A DNA stretch of 58,988 nt, taken from the NCBI GenBank assembly GCA_934317845.1, contig CAKRES010000019.1, positions 1 to 58,988 on the forward strand, given 5' to 3'. Positions 33,828 to 42,448 of the stretch are shown here, piece by piece (the stretch's first letter is position 1; every line of letters begins with the position of its first letter). The notes below the pieces were generated by a model, which searched no databases, was not told where the DNA came from, and saw only the letters and a program-made list of their open reading frames with translations. Origin of the DNA: an uncultured Lachnospiraceae bacterium. GTDB taxonomy: Bacteria; Bacillota; Clostridia; Lachnospirales; Lachnospiraceae. A program made the translations under genes and the position numbers.

Positions 33828-34769
33828 CTAATCAAGGATCAGTTTTGCTCCACCGAAAATACCTGCATCATTTCCTAAAGAAGCAACAGCAAACTGGGCA
33901 TCTCTACATGCGTGGAACGCATTTTCACGGTAATATCTGCGTACGGTATCGATCAGAATATCTCCAGCCCGGCTCACACCGCCACCGATCACGATCACTT
34001 CCGGATCGACAACTGCGGAAATATTTGCGATCGCTGTTCCGAGATAAGATCCCAATGTTTCTACGCACTGCATTGCCAGTGCATCCTTATCTCTTGCCAG
34101 ATCGAAAATATCCTTTGCGGTCACTTCTGTAAGATCACGAAGCTTGGATGGCTCCGTAGACTGCGCCAGTGCTTTCTTTGCCAGGCGAACGATTCCGGTA
34201 GCAGAAGAATACTGCTCCAAACAGCCCTTTTTGCCACATCCACATACATCGGTCTCATCATTGTCTACTTTCATGTGGCCGATCTCTCCGCCGGCTCCAT
34301 GCACACCATAGACCATCTTACCATTTACGATGATACCACCGCCAACACCGGTACCCAGTGTTACCATAACCATATCATGATAGCCTTTTCCGCCGCCCTG
34401 CCACATCTCACCAAGAGCTGCAACATTGGCATCATTACCAACCTGTACTTTTAAATTGACCAGCTTATTAAGCTCCTCTTCCACATTGAAAATGCCCCAG
34501 CCAAGGTTGGCACATTTCATAACGGTGCCATCCTCTTTCACTGGTCCCGGAACTCCCATTCCAACACCGATCACATCGGATTTCTCCAATTCCTTTTCTT
34601 CCATTTTTGCTTTAATGGAATCTGCAATGTCTCCTAATATGTAAGAACCGTTCTCCTCTTTGCGGGTTTTGATCTCCCACTTTTCAAGCAAGGTTCCGTC
34701 CTTCTCGAACAGTCCCATCTTTACGGTTGTACCACCTAAGTCTACGCCAAATAAATACTGCTGTGCCAT
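33828..34769 (-). CDS. glcK: ROK family glucokinase
   Basis: Phosphorylates glucose with ATP to glucose-6-phosphate. 313 residues. The N-terminal phosphate-binding motif FGVDLGGTTVKMGLFEKDG and the ROK zinc site CGCGKKGCLEQYSSATGI (about 172-189) with the upstream GGEIGHM are all intact. It lies 11 bases after hprK and shares its operon and terminator, so glucose phosphorylation and catabolite signalling are co-expressed. AGGAGG precedes the ATG. Another ROK protein in this window (41543-42448) lacks the zinc motif. Confidence 0.93.
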   Translation of the reverse strand: MAQQYLFGVDLGGTTVKMGLFEKDGTLLEKWEIKTRKEENGSYILGDIADSIKAKMEEKELEKSDVIGVGMGVPGPVKEDGTVMKCANLGWGIFNVEEELNKLVNLKVQVGNDANVAALGEMWQGGGKGYHDMVMVTLGTGVGGGIIVNGKMVYGVHGAGGEIGHMKVDNDETDVCGCGKKGCLEQYSSATGIVRLAKKALAQSTEPSKLRDLTEVTAKDIFDLARDKDALAMQCVETLGSYLGTAIANISAVVDPEVIVIGGGVSRAGDILIDTVRRYYRENAFHACRDAQFAVASLGNDAGIFGGAKLILD

Positions 34770-34780
34770 TGTTTCTCCTC

Positions 34781-35764
34781 CTACTTGTTTTCCTTTTCCT
34801 GCTGCTCCTGCTCACGCTTGTACTCTTCTTCCTTTTTGCGGATGTTGCCGGTCACGCGGTTATAGAGCTCCTGCGCCGCATTGTAGCCCATCTTCTTCTG
34901 ACGGTGATTTACTGCAGCGGATTCTACAATAATTGCCAGATTTCGTCCCGGACGGATCGGAATATTGTGACATACTACCTTGTTTCCCAAAATCTCGGTA
35001 TACTGTTCTTCCAGCCCCAGACGGTCATAATCAGCCTCCCGGTTCCAGTCCTCCAGCTTGATCACAAGATCAATATTCTGTGTTTCCTTTACATGCTCTA
35101 CACCAAACAGCATCTTTACATCAATGATACCGATGCCACGAAGCTCAATAAAATGTCTGGTGATATCCGGCGACATTCCTACTAACGTCTGCTCGCTGAC
35201 CTTTTTGATCTCTACTACATCGTCAGACACCAGACGATGTCCGCGCTTGATCAACTCCAGAGCCGCCTCACTTTTACCGATGCCGCTCTCTCCCATGATC
35301 AGGACACCTTCACCATATACATCCACAAGCACACCGTGGATAGAAATACTTGGTGCCAGCTCTACATTCAGCCAGCGGATGATCTCCGCAGAGAAATCTG
35401 AAGTCGCGCGTTTGGTCGTCAAAAGCGGCACTCCATATTTTACGGCTGCATCGTAAAATTCTTTCTGCGGCTTAAGATCACGGCAGAAAATAATGCATGG
35501 GGATTTGTAGCTCATCAGCTTGTCGACTGTTTCACTGAGTTTTTGTGGATTCTCTTTCAGTTGATGCTCAATGTAAGTATACTCCACATATCCGATCACC
35601 TGTACACGGTCTGTCTCAAAATGTTCAAAGAAGCCCGTCAACTGTAAAGCAGTACGGTTAATATCCGCAGTTTCTACTTCGATTGCATCGGTGTCGATCT
35701 GCGGGGTATGATTCTCTAGATCCAGATGTTCGATCAACTGGGTTACGGTTAATTTATCGCTCAT
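34781..35764 (-). CDS. hprK: HPr kinase/phosphorylase
   Basis: Phosphorylates and dephosphorylates Ser46 of HPr/Crh in response to ATP, fructose-1,6-bisphosphate and phosphate, controlling carbon catabolite repression. 327 residues. The P-loop GESGIGKSEAALELIKRGHRL (about 154-174) and VSDDVVEI with the acidic residues follow, and the HPrK signature MSPDITRHFIELRGIGIIDV is present. The ATG has AGGG five bases upstream. Immediately followed by glcK. A -10-like TATACT lies at 35812-35817 upstream, with a poor -35. Confidence 0.96.
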   Translation of the reverse strand: MSDKLTVTQLIEHLDLENHTPQIDTDAIEVETADINRTALQLTGFFEHFETDRVQVIGYVEYTYIEHQLKENPQKLSETVDKLMSYKSPCIIFCRDLKPQKEFYDAAVKYGVPLLTTKRATSDFSAEIIRWLNVELAPSISIHGVLVDVYGEGVLIMGESGIGKSEAALELIKRGHRLVSDDVVEIKKVSEQTLVGMSPDITRHFIELRGIGIIDVKMLFGVEHVKETQNIDLVIKLEDWNREADYDRLGLEEQYTEILGNKVVCHNIPIRPGRNLAIIVESAAVNHRQKKMGYNAAQELYNRVTGNIRKKEEEYKREQEQQEKENK

Positions 35765-35836
35765 CTTATCCCTGCCTTTCTCCTTTTTTCTTTTTCTTCT
35801 GTGACCTTTTTAGTATACCACACAAAGGAAGAAAAA

Positions 35837-37699
35837 TCAGCGAAAATATGCAACAATTTCTTCCGCAACACTCTGTGTGATCCCTTCTACTTCCATGAGA
35901 GAAGCAATGTCGGCATTCCTTATATTTTCAATGTCTTTAAAATGTTTCATCAACGCTTTTCGCCGGGCAGGACCAATCCCCTTAATATCATCCAATACTG
36001 AATGTACCTGCTCTTTACTTCTTAAAGAACGATGATATTCGATCGCAAACCGATGCGCCTCATCCTGCATTCTCGTGATGAGCAGAAAGCCTTCCGAATC
36101 CGTGGCAAGATCCATTTCCACATTGTTAAAATAGAGCCCTCTCGTCCGGTGATGATCATCCTTTACCATACCGCACACCGGGATCGAAAGCCCAAGCTGA
36201 TCGAGCACCTGAAGTGCAATATTGACCTGACCACGTCCACCGTCCATCAAAAGCAGATCCGGAAATTTGGAAAAACTTCCATAACAGTTCTCCATGTTTT
36301 GCTGCCGGAGCTGTTCCTTTTCCTCCATGCCATGAAGAAACCGTCTGGTCAACACCTCCTGCATGCTCTGGTAATCGTCCGGTCCTTTCACGGTCTTTAA
36401 ACGGAAACGTCTGTAGTCACTACGCTTTGGACGTCCCCCTTCCGTTACTACCATGGATGCTACCGTCTGTGTTCCACTGATATGGGAAATATCAAATGCT
36501 TCCATCCGGTTCAGATAAGGGAGCCCAAGCAATATCTGGATCTGTTTTAATGCTCCGGTCGTGCGCGCTTCTTCCCGCTTTAATTTCTCCATATCAGATG
36601 TCATCACGACCTGTGCATTGCGCCTTGCAAGCTCGACCAGCTTGTATTTTTCTCCCTTTTGCGGGATTACAAAATGTACCCGTCTCCCCCGTTTTTCACT
36701 GAGCCAATCCTCTAATATTTCCTTTTCTCCCACATCATATTCCAACAGGATCTCTTTGGGAAGATATGGCGTTCCGGCATAAAATTGTTTCACAAATGCT
36801 GTCATGATCTGTTCCTTGCTCTCATCACCCGCCTGCTTCATATGAAAATGTTCCCGGCCTACAACTTTTCCATCTCGGACAAAAAATACTGCTACTACAA
36901 CTTCTTCATCCAGTCGACACAGTGCGATCACATCCCTGTCATCACCATCACAAACATTTACTTTCTGTTTCTGCTCCAATTGTGCAACACTTGTCAAAAG
37001 ATCCCGATATCCGGCAGCCTCTTCAAATTCCAATGCATCTGAGGCTTTCTGCATTTTCTCTTCCAGCATGGCAGTCACCTTATGATAATCCCCGTTTAAA
37101 AAACGGAGCACCTCACGGATCGACTCCTGGTAGGCTTCCTTGCTGATCTTTTGTTTACAAGGTCCACTGCACTGTCCGATATGATAATACAGGCAGGTAC
37201 GGTCACTGTCTTTGACATGATCCATGTTTTTATTACAATGACGCACCTGATAGATCTTGTGGAGCAGATCAATCACATCCTTTACTGCTGCTGCACTGGT
37301 ATAAGGCCCAAAATAACGGGCTTTATCCCGCTTTAACTGACGGGAAAATAAAACCCGCGGGTAGTCTTCCTGCACCGTCACCTTGATATACGGATAGCTT
37401 TTATCATCCTTGAGCATCGTGTTGTATTTAGGACGATGCTCCTTGATCAGATTGCATTCCAAAACGAGTGCTTCCCGTTCGGAATCCGTGATGATATACT
37501 CAAAATAGGCAATCTGTGACACCATGCGGCGGATCTTTGCAGTCTGATTCCTGCTGCTTTGAAAATACTGCCGCACCCGGTTTTTTAATACTACTGCCTT
37601 GCCAACATAGATGATCTCATCTTTTTCATTATGCATAAGATAAACTCCCGGTTTATCCGGGAGTTTCTTTAATTCTTCTTCAATATTAAAATCACGCAT
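35837..37699 (-). CDS. uvrC: Excinuclease ABC subunit C
   Basis: Dual-incision nuclease of nucleotide excision repair. 620 residues starting MRDFNIEEELKKLPDKPGVY. The GIY-YIG domain (about 15-95, GVYLMHNEKDEIIYVGKA) is followed by a UVR domain (about 200-235), an RNase H-like C-terminal nuclease (PDLLLMDGGRGQ) and a helix-hairpin-helix pair (GIGPARRKALMKHF and VEGITQSVAEEIVAYF). The start at 37699 lies inside the ftsH stop region, overlapping it by eight bases with GAGG nine bases upstream. The uvrC-ftsH coupling means it is unlikely to be under its own SOS promoter here. Confidence 0.96.
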   Translation of the reverse strand: MRDFNIEEELKKLPDKPGVYLMHNEKDEIIYVGKAVVLKNRVRQYFQSSRNQTAKIRRMVSQIAYFEYIITDSEREALVLECNLIKEHRPKYNTMLKDDKSYPYIKVTVQEDYPRVLFSRQLKRDKARYFGPYTSAAAVKDVIDLLHKIYQVRHCNKNMDHVKDSDRTCLYYHIGQCSGPCKQKISKEAYQESIREVLRFLNGDYHKVTAMLEEKMQKASDALEFEEAAGYRDLLTSVAQLEQKQKVNVCDGDDRDVIALCRLDEEVVVAVFFVRDGKVVGREHFHMKQAGDESKEQIMTAFVKQFYAGTPYLPKEILLEYDVGEKEILEDWLSEKRGRRVHFVIPQKGEKYKLVELARRNAQVVMTSDMEKLKREEARTTGALKQIQILLGLPYLNRMEAFDISHISGTQTVASMVVTEGGRPKRSDYRRFRLKTVKGPDDYQSMQEVLTRRFLHGMEEKEQLRQQNMENCYGSFSKFPDLLLMDGGRGQVNIALQVLDQLGLSIPVCGMVKDDHHRTRGLYFNNVEMDLATDSEGFLLITRMQDEAHRFAIEYHRSLRSKEQVHSVLDDIKGIGPARRKALMKHFKDIENIRNADIASLMEVEGITQSVAEEIVAYFR

Positions 37700-39635
37700 G
37701 ATCTCTGACCTCGTGGAAAATTTCCATAAACTGTTTTCCTGTGATCGTTTCCTTCTCAATAAGATATTCTGCGATCGCATCAAGTGTATTTTCGTTGTCA
37801 CGAATCATCGCCAGTGCCTTTTTATATGCAGCTGCCAGCATATTCTGTACTTCCTTGTCAATCTTGGCTGCGGTTTTGTCTGAACAATTAAGCACCGGTC
37901 TGCCATCGAGATAACGATTCTCAACAGATTCCAGATTCACCAGTCCAAATGCTTTCGACATACCATACTGCGTCACCATGGAACGTGCAAGCTGCGTTGC
38001 CTTTTCAATATCATTGGATGCTCCGGTCGTTACCGTGTCAAACTTCACTTCCTCTGCAGCACGTCCTCCCAGTAAGGAAACAAGCTCTGCCTCCATTTCT
38101 GCCTGCGTTTCCAGATATTTCTCTTCCTCCGGAAACTGCATGACATAACCCAGAGAACCCATGGTCCGTGGTACGATCGTGATCTTCTGTACCGGTTCGG
38201 AATCCTTTTGCAGTGCCATGATCAGTGCGTGTCCCACCTCATGATGGGCAACAATGGATTTCTCCCGCTCGCCTAAAATGCGATCCTTCTTTTCCTTTCC
38301 GGCGATCACAAGCTCTACCGCCTCTAACATATCCGCCTGCGATACCAGACTTCTTCCATGTTTGACTGCATTTAATGCCGCCTCATTTACCATGTTGGCA
38401 AGATCAGAACCTACCGCTCCACTTGTCGCCAGTGCGATCTCATTAAAATCTACGGTTTCATCCATATGCACATCCTTGGAATGTACCTTCAGCGTATCAA
38501 TACGTCCCTTCAGATCCGGCTTCTCTACGATCACCCGGCGGTCAAAACGTCCCGGACGAAGCAATGCCTTATCTAATACCTCCGGACGGTTCGTTGCCGC
38601 TAAGATCACCAGTCCCTTGGAGCTGTCAAATCCATCCATCTCTGCCAGCAGCTGGTTCAATGTCTGCTCGCGCTCGTCATTGCCACCGCCGCTGCGGTCA
38701 CTGGCACGGCTTTTTCCGATCGCATCAATCTCATCGATGAAAATGATACACGGTGCCATCTTCTGTGCCTCTTTAAACAGATCACGCACACGCGATGCGC
38801 CAACACCGACATACATTTCCACAAAGGAAGACCCGGACAAGCTGAAAAATGGAACGCCCGCCTCTCCGGCAACTGCCTTGGCAAGCAGCGTCTTACCGGT
38901 TCCCGGAGGACCGACTAAAAGTGCACCCTTTGGAAGCTTTGCACCGATCTGTGTATATTTATCCGGATTGTGCAGAAAATCTACCATTTCCGTTAAGGAT
39001 TCTTTCGCCTCATCCTGGCCTGCCACATCGGCAAATGTAACTCCGGTCTTATCTTCCACATAAAGCTTGGCATTGCTTTTGCCGACACCCATGATGCCGC
39101 CGCCCTTGCTGATATTTCTTGTCATAAAGATCAAAAATCCCCAGAACAAAATAAACGGCACAATGTACCAGAGAATCTGTGACCAGTTGCTCTCTTGTAC
39201 TTCTTCAAAAGTAACTCCCGCCTTATGCAGCCGGTCTACAATATCGTAGTCCGGAGCAAGCACCGCATAGTAAGTCACCTTGCTCTTGGCATTCGTCTGA
39301 TCTTTTGGTGTAACCGTCACCTTGGAAGAAGAAAGCGTCACGCTCTCAATCTTTCCGTCCTCCAGCATTTTCAAAAATTCTGAATACTTGATCTCCTGTA
39401 CCTCTCCGGTACGGTATTTCTGAGCCACAAGCCCTACCATTCCGGTTAAGAGCAGTGCCACCACCAGACAGGCCAGCATGGATTTCATTCCGTTTTTCTT
39501 GTTGTTATTGTTATTATTTCCGCCACTGCCACCGGATCCTGAACCACCGGAGGACTCGCCGGGATCATCATCCCAGTCAAACATTCCCATATGCATTTTA
39601 TTGTCTTTATTTAAGGTACTATTTAAATCAACCAT
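37692..39635 (-). CDS. ftsH: ATP-dependent zinc metalloprotease FtsH
   Basis: Membrane-anchored AAA protease that degrades unassembled membrane proteins and regulators. 647 residues. A Gly/Ser/Asn-rich N-terminal stretch (about 28-48) precedes transmembrane segment 1 (about 52-70); segment 2 is at about 155-175. Walker A GPPGTGKT lies near 240, Walker B IIFIDEIDAIG and the second region of homology ATNRPEVLDKALLRPGRFD follow. The zinc site is HHEVGHA near 464. The low-complexity N-terminal extension is unusual compared with E. coli FtsH. A good promoter lies upstream, divergent from pyrG. Confidence 0.97.
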   Translation of the reverse strand: MVDLNSTLNKDNKMHMGMFDWDDDPGESSGGSGSGGSGGNNNNNNKKNGMKSMLACLVVALLLTGMVGLVAQKYRTGEVQEIKYSEFLKMLEDGKIESVTLSSSKVTVTPKDQTNAKSKVTYYAVLAPDYDIVDRLHKAGVTFEEVQESNWSQILWYIVPFILFWGFLIFMTRNISKGGGIMGVGKSNAKLYVEDKTGVTFADVAGQDEAKESLTEMVDFLHNPDKYTQIGAKLPKGALLVGPPGTGKTLLAKAVAGEAGVPFFSLSGSSFVEMYVGVGASRVRDLFKEAQKMAPCIIFIDEIDAIGKSRASDRSGGGNDEREQTLNQLLAEMDGFDSSKGLVILAATNRPEVLDKALLRPGRFDRRVIVEKPDLKGRIDTLKVHSKDVHMDETVDFNEIALATSGAVGSDLANMVNEAALNAVKHGRSLVSQADMLEAVELVIAGKEKKDRILGEREKSIVAHHEVGHALIMALQKDSEPVQKITIVPRTMGSLGYVMQFPEEEKYLETQAEMEAELVSLLGGRAAEEVKFDTVTTGASNDIEKATQLARSMVTQYGMSKAFGLVNLESVENRYLDGRPVLNCSDKTAAKIDKEVQNMLAAAYKKALAMIRDNENTLDAIAEYLIEKETITGKQFMEIFHEVRDHA

Positions 39636-39685
39636 ATATGCTCCTTTGTAACACGTTGTTCTTAAATCTAAAATCTCTGTTTTAA

Positions 39686-39714
39686 ATTATACGGAAAGAC
39701 CTGCGTAAAATCAA
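39686..39714 (-). promoter_or_regulatory. ftsH-uvrC promoter
   Basis: TTGATT (39709-39714), 17 bases, TATAAT (39686-39691) on the minus strand, about 50 bases before ftsH. Confidence 0.7.
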
Positions 39715-39775
39715 CTCACAAATCTTGAATTTTATGTGTTCAAGACGTAAAATGAAAAAGGTTTGAAAGAAGTAG

Positions 39776-39804
39776 TAGATAAAATTTCTTTCTTATTGTA
39801 TAAT
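39776..39804 (+). promoter_or_regulatory. pyrG promoter
   Basis: TAGATA, 17 bases, perfect TATAAT (39799-39804). The leader is only about 40 bases and shows no hairpin, so a Bacillus-type pyrG attenuator is not visible. Confidence 0.55.
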
Positions 39805-39851
39805 ATATAAGATTATGTTTATATTAGTTGTTAACTCAGGAGGAACTGTTT

Positions 39852-41459
39852 ATGCCAGTAAAGTATATTTTTGTAACAGGCGGTGTAGTATCCGGTCTTG
39901 GTAAAGGAATTACCGCAGCATCCCTTGGAAGATTGTTAAAGGCCAGAGGCTACCATGTCACCAGCCAGAAGTTTGATCCTTATATCAATATGGATCCGGG
40001 TACGATGAATCCGATCCAGCATGGTGAAGTTTTCGTAACAGAAGATGGTGTTGAGACAGACTTAGATCTTGGACACTATGAGCGTTTCATTGATGAAAAT
40101 CTTGACATCCGCTCTAACGTTACCACCGGAAAAGTATATTGGAGTATTCTGAACAAAGAACGAAGCGGAGAATTTGCCGGAAGCACAGTGCAGGTGATCC
40201 CACACATCACAAATGAGATCAAGAGCCGTTTCTATCACAATGATGAAGCGACCGAGACAGAAATTGCGATCATCGAGATCGGCGGTACGGTCGGTGATAT
40301 CGAAAGCCAGCCATTCATTGAAGCGATCCGTCAGTTCCAGCACGAGGTAGGACATGAGAATTGCATCCTGATCCATGTTACCCTGATCCCTTACTTAAAG
40401 GCATCCGGGGAAATGAAAACAAAGCCAACGCAGGCAAGTGTCAAGGAGCTGCAGGGAATGGGTATCCAGCCTGACATCTTAGTCTGTCGTACCGATTATC
40501 CACTGGACAAGTCCACCCGTGACAAGATCGCTTTATTCTGTAATGTTGATCATCACAATGTCATCCAGAACATGGACGTGGACATTCTTTACGAAGTACC
40601 ACTTGCCATGGAGAAGGAAAAGCTTGCAAAGGTAGCATGCAAATGTTTACAGCTTGACTGTCCGGAACCGGATTTAAAAGACTGGGAAAGCATGATCGAT
40701 ACATGGAAGCATCCGGAAAAGAAGGTTAAGGTAGCTTTAGTCGGTAAATACGTTGCCCTTCATGATGCCTACATCAGTGTCGTAGAAGCATTAAAGCATG
40801 GTGGAGTTGCCAACCGTGCTGACGTTGAGATCAAATGGGTCGATTCCGAACTGGTAAGTTCTTATAACGTAGGGGAAGTATTATCTGATGTAGACGGTAT
40901 CATTGTGCCGGGTGGTTTCGGTGACCGCGGTATTGAGGGCATGATCTGTTCCATTAAATATGCCAGAGAACATGGCATTCCATATTTGGGCTTATGCCTC
41001 GGAATGCAGCTTACCATCGTGGAATTTGCAAGAAATGTGATCGGATATGCCGATGCCCATAGTCAGGAATTTAATGATAAATCCACCCATCAGGTGATCC
41101 ACATTATGCCGGATCAGGATGGTGTAACAGATCTTGGCGGAACTCTTCGTTTAGGTTCTTACCCTTGCGTATTGGACGAGCATTCCAAGGCTTATGAGCT
41201 TTATGGATCCAAAAATATTACAGAACGTCATCGCCATCGTTACGAAGTCAATAACGATTTCCGTGATGAATTAACAGAAAACGGAATGCTGCTCTCCGGT
41301 TATTCTCCAGACGGACGCATCGTAGAGATGATCGAAATCCCATCTCATCCATGGTTTGTTGCCACACAGGCGCACCCGGAGTTTAAGAGCCGTCCAAACC
41401 GTCCACATCCTTTGTTCAAAGGCTTCATTGAAGCATCCTTAAAACATCAGGAACAATAA
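39852..41459 (+). CDS. pyrG: CTP synthase
   Basis: Aminates UTP to CTP with glutamine and ATP. 535 residues, normal length. The N-terminal synthase domain begins KYIFVTGGVVSGLGKGITAA, the diagnostic P-loop. The C-terminal class I amidotransferase has the nucleophile in GLCLGMQ (near residue 381) and His/Glu in AHPEF. The ATG at 39852 has AGGAGG eight bases upstream; an in-frame TTG eight codons earlier is not needed. It is one of the few plus-strand genes and has its own promoter and terminator. Confidence 0.98.
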   Translation: MPVKYIFVTGGVVSGLGKGITAASLGRLLKARGYHVTSQKFDPYINMDPGTMNPIQHGEVFVTEDGVETDLDLGHYERFIDENLDIRSNVTTGKVYWSILNKERSGEFAGSTVQVIPHITNEIKSRFYHNDEATETEIAIIEIGGTVGDIESQPFIEAIRQFQHEVGHENCILIHVTLIPYLKASGEMKTKPTQASVKELQGMGIQPDILVCRTDYPLDKSTRDKIALFCNVDHHNVIQNMDVDILYEVPLAMEKEKLAKVACKCLQLDCPEPDLKDWESMIDTWKHPEKKVKVALVGKYVALHDAYISVVEALKHGGVANRADVEIKWVDSELVSSYNVGEVLSDVDGIIVPGGFGDRGIEGMICSIKYAREHGIPYLGLCLGMQLTIVEFARNVIGYADAHSQEFNDKSTHQVIHIMPDQDGVTDLGGTLRLGSYPCVLDEHSKAYELYGSKNITERHRHRYEVNNDFRDELTENGMLLSGYSPDGRIVEMIEIPSHPWFVATQAHPEFKSRPNRPHPLFKGFIEASLKHQEQ

Positions 41460-41483
41460 TGGACGGAATTTCCAACTGAGTCT

Positions 41484-41518
41484 AAAAAGCACGATCTCCA
41501 ATTGGGGATCGTGCTTTT
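41484..41518. terminator. Bidirectional terminator between pyrG and the ROK gene
   Basis: AAAAAGCACGATC and GATCGTGCTTTT arms with additional inner pairing, T-rich on the plus side (TTTTCTTTG) and A-rich at the other end, so it serves both converging genes. Confidence 0.85.
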
Positions 41519-41542
41519 CTTTGTGTGAGGTGTTTGTTATTT

Positions 41543-42448
41543 TTATTTTTGTTTAGAAAAGGCAAGGCATGCCGCTCCTAGTAATCCGGAATCTTCATTT
41601 AAAGTAGATTTTCTGACCTTGATATATGGTACCATCACGTCATAATGAATCTTTTCTTTTACCAGAGCCTCTACCTCTTCTGCAAATCCGTCAATCTTCA
41701 ATGCCACAGAACCGCCTAAGATCACGATCTCAGGGTCTGCATAAGCATAAACAATAGCAATATAGTTTGCCAGATAATTTTTGGCATCATCCATGATCTG
41801 CTTTGCTGTTTCATTTCCTGCTTTGGCAAGATCATTCACTTCCCCGGCATGCGCCACATCAAGCCCTGCTTTTTGCGCACGCACCGTGATCGCCGTACCA
41901 CTGGAGATCGCCTCAATGCCTCCGGCAATGATCGAACCATGGGAAGGTCCATCCTGTATCATAATACTGTTCTCTACTTCATTGGCAAATCCGTGTGCCC
42001 CGATATAAATTTCTTTGTCAATAACAAAGCCTGCTCCGAGTCCGGTTGATACCGTAAAATATTGAACAAAACGATAATCCTTTCCCTCTCCGATCACAGC
42101 TTCTGCCAGACATGCCAGATTGGCATCATTGTTTAAATATACCGGAAGTCCATGGATCCGCTTGCTCAGCTCCTCGCTGATTGGATAATTATGCCAGCCA
42201 TCCGTTAAGTTTGGCGGGGTTAATACTTTTCCGGCAATCAGATCGATCGGTCCGGGGCAGGACATACCTACCCCAACCAATTCTTCTTCATATCCATTTA
42301 CGATCGCAGCGATCTGATCCAGTGTTGCATCCGGATTTTTGGAATCTGTGGCAAACTGCCGCCGATCAATAATTTCATACTTCTCATCTACTAACGCCAC
42401 TCTTGTATTAGTGCCGCCAATGTCAATCGCAATCGCATGTTTCATCAT
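41543..42448 (-). CDS. ROK family protein, zinc motif missing
   Basis: 301 residues. The N-terminal ATP-binding motif AIAIDIGGTNTRVALVD is clear and VILGGSVAL near the C-terminus matches ROK sugar kinases. The usual GEIGH and CxCGxxGCxE zinc site is absent: the region reads GFANEVENSIM followed by GSIIAGGIEAISSGTAI. It may be a kinase of a divergent subgroup. The start codon overlaps the stop of the alpha-mannosidase gene as ATGA, and it is the last gene of the PTS operon. A role in phosphorylating the sugar or aglycone released by the mannosidase is inferred from the operon. Confidence 0.85.
   Translation of the reverse strand: MMKHAIAIDIGGTNTRVALVDEKYEIIDRRQFATDSKNPDATLDQIAAIVNGYEEELVGVGMSCPGPIDLIAGKVLTPPNLTDGWHNYPISEELSKRIHGLPVYLNNDANLACLAEAVIGEGKDYRFVQYFTVSTGLGAGFVIDKEIYIGAHGFANEVENSIMIQDGPSHGSIIAGGIEAISSGTAITVRAQKAGLDVAHAGEVNDLAKAGNETAKQIMDDAKNYLANYIAIVYAYADPEIVILGGSVALKIDGFAEEVEALVKEKIHYDVMVPYIKVRKSTLNEDSGLLGAACLAFSKQK

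Noticed and set aside
38254..39063. A 269-codon open frame on the plus strand
   Set aside because: It lies entirely antisense to ftsH, has no ribosome-binding site and its Ser/Pro-rich translation is typical of a shadow of a conserved minus-strand gene.
39805..39851. CTP-sensing attenuator before pyrG
   Set aside because: The leader is too short and has no hairpin or initial G-run of the Bacillus type.
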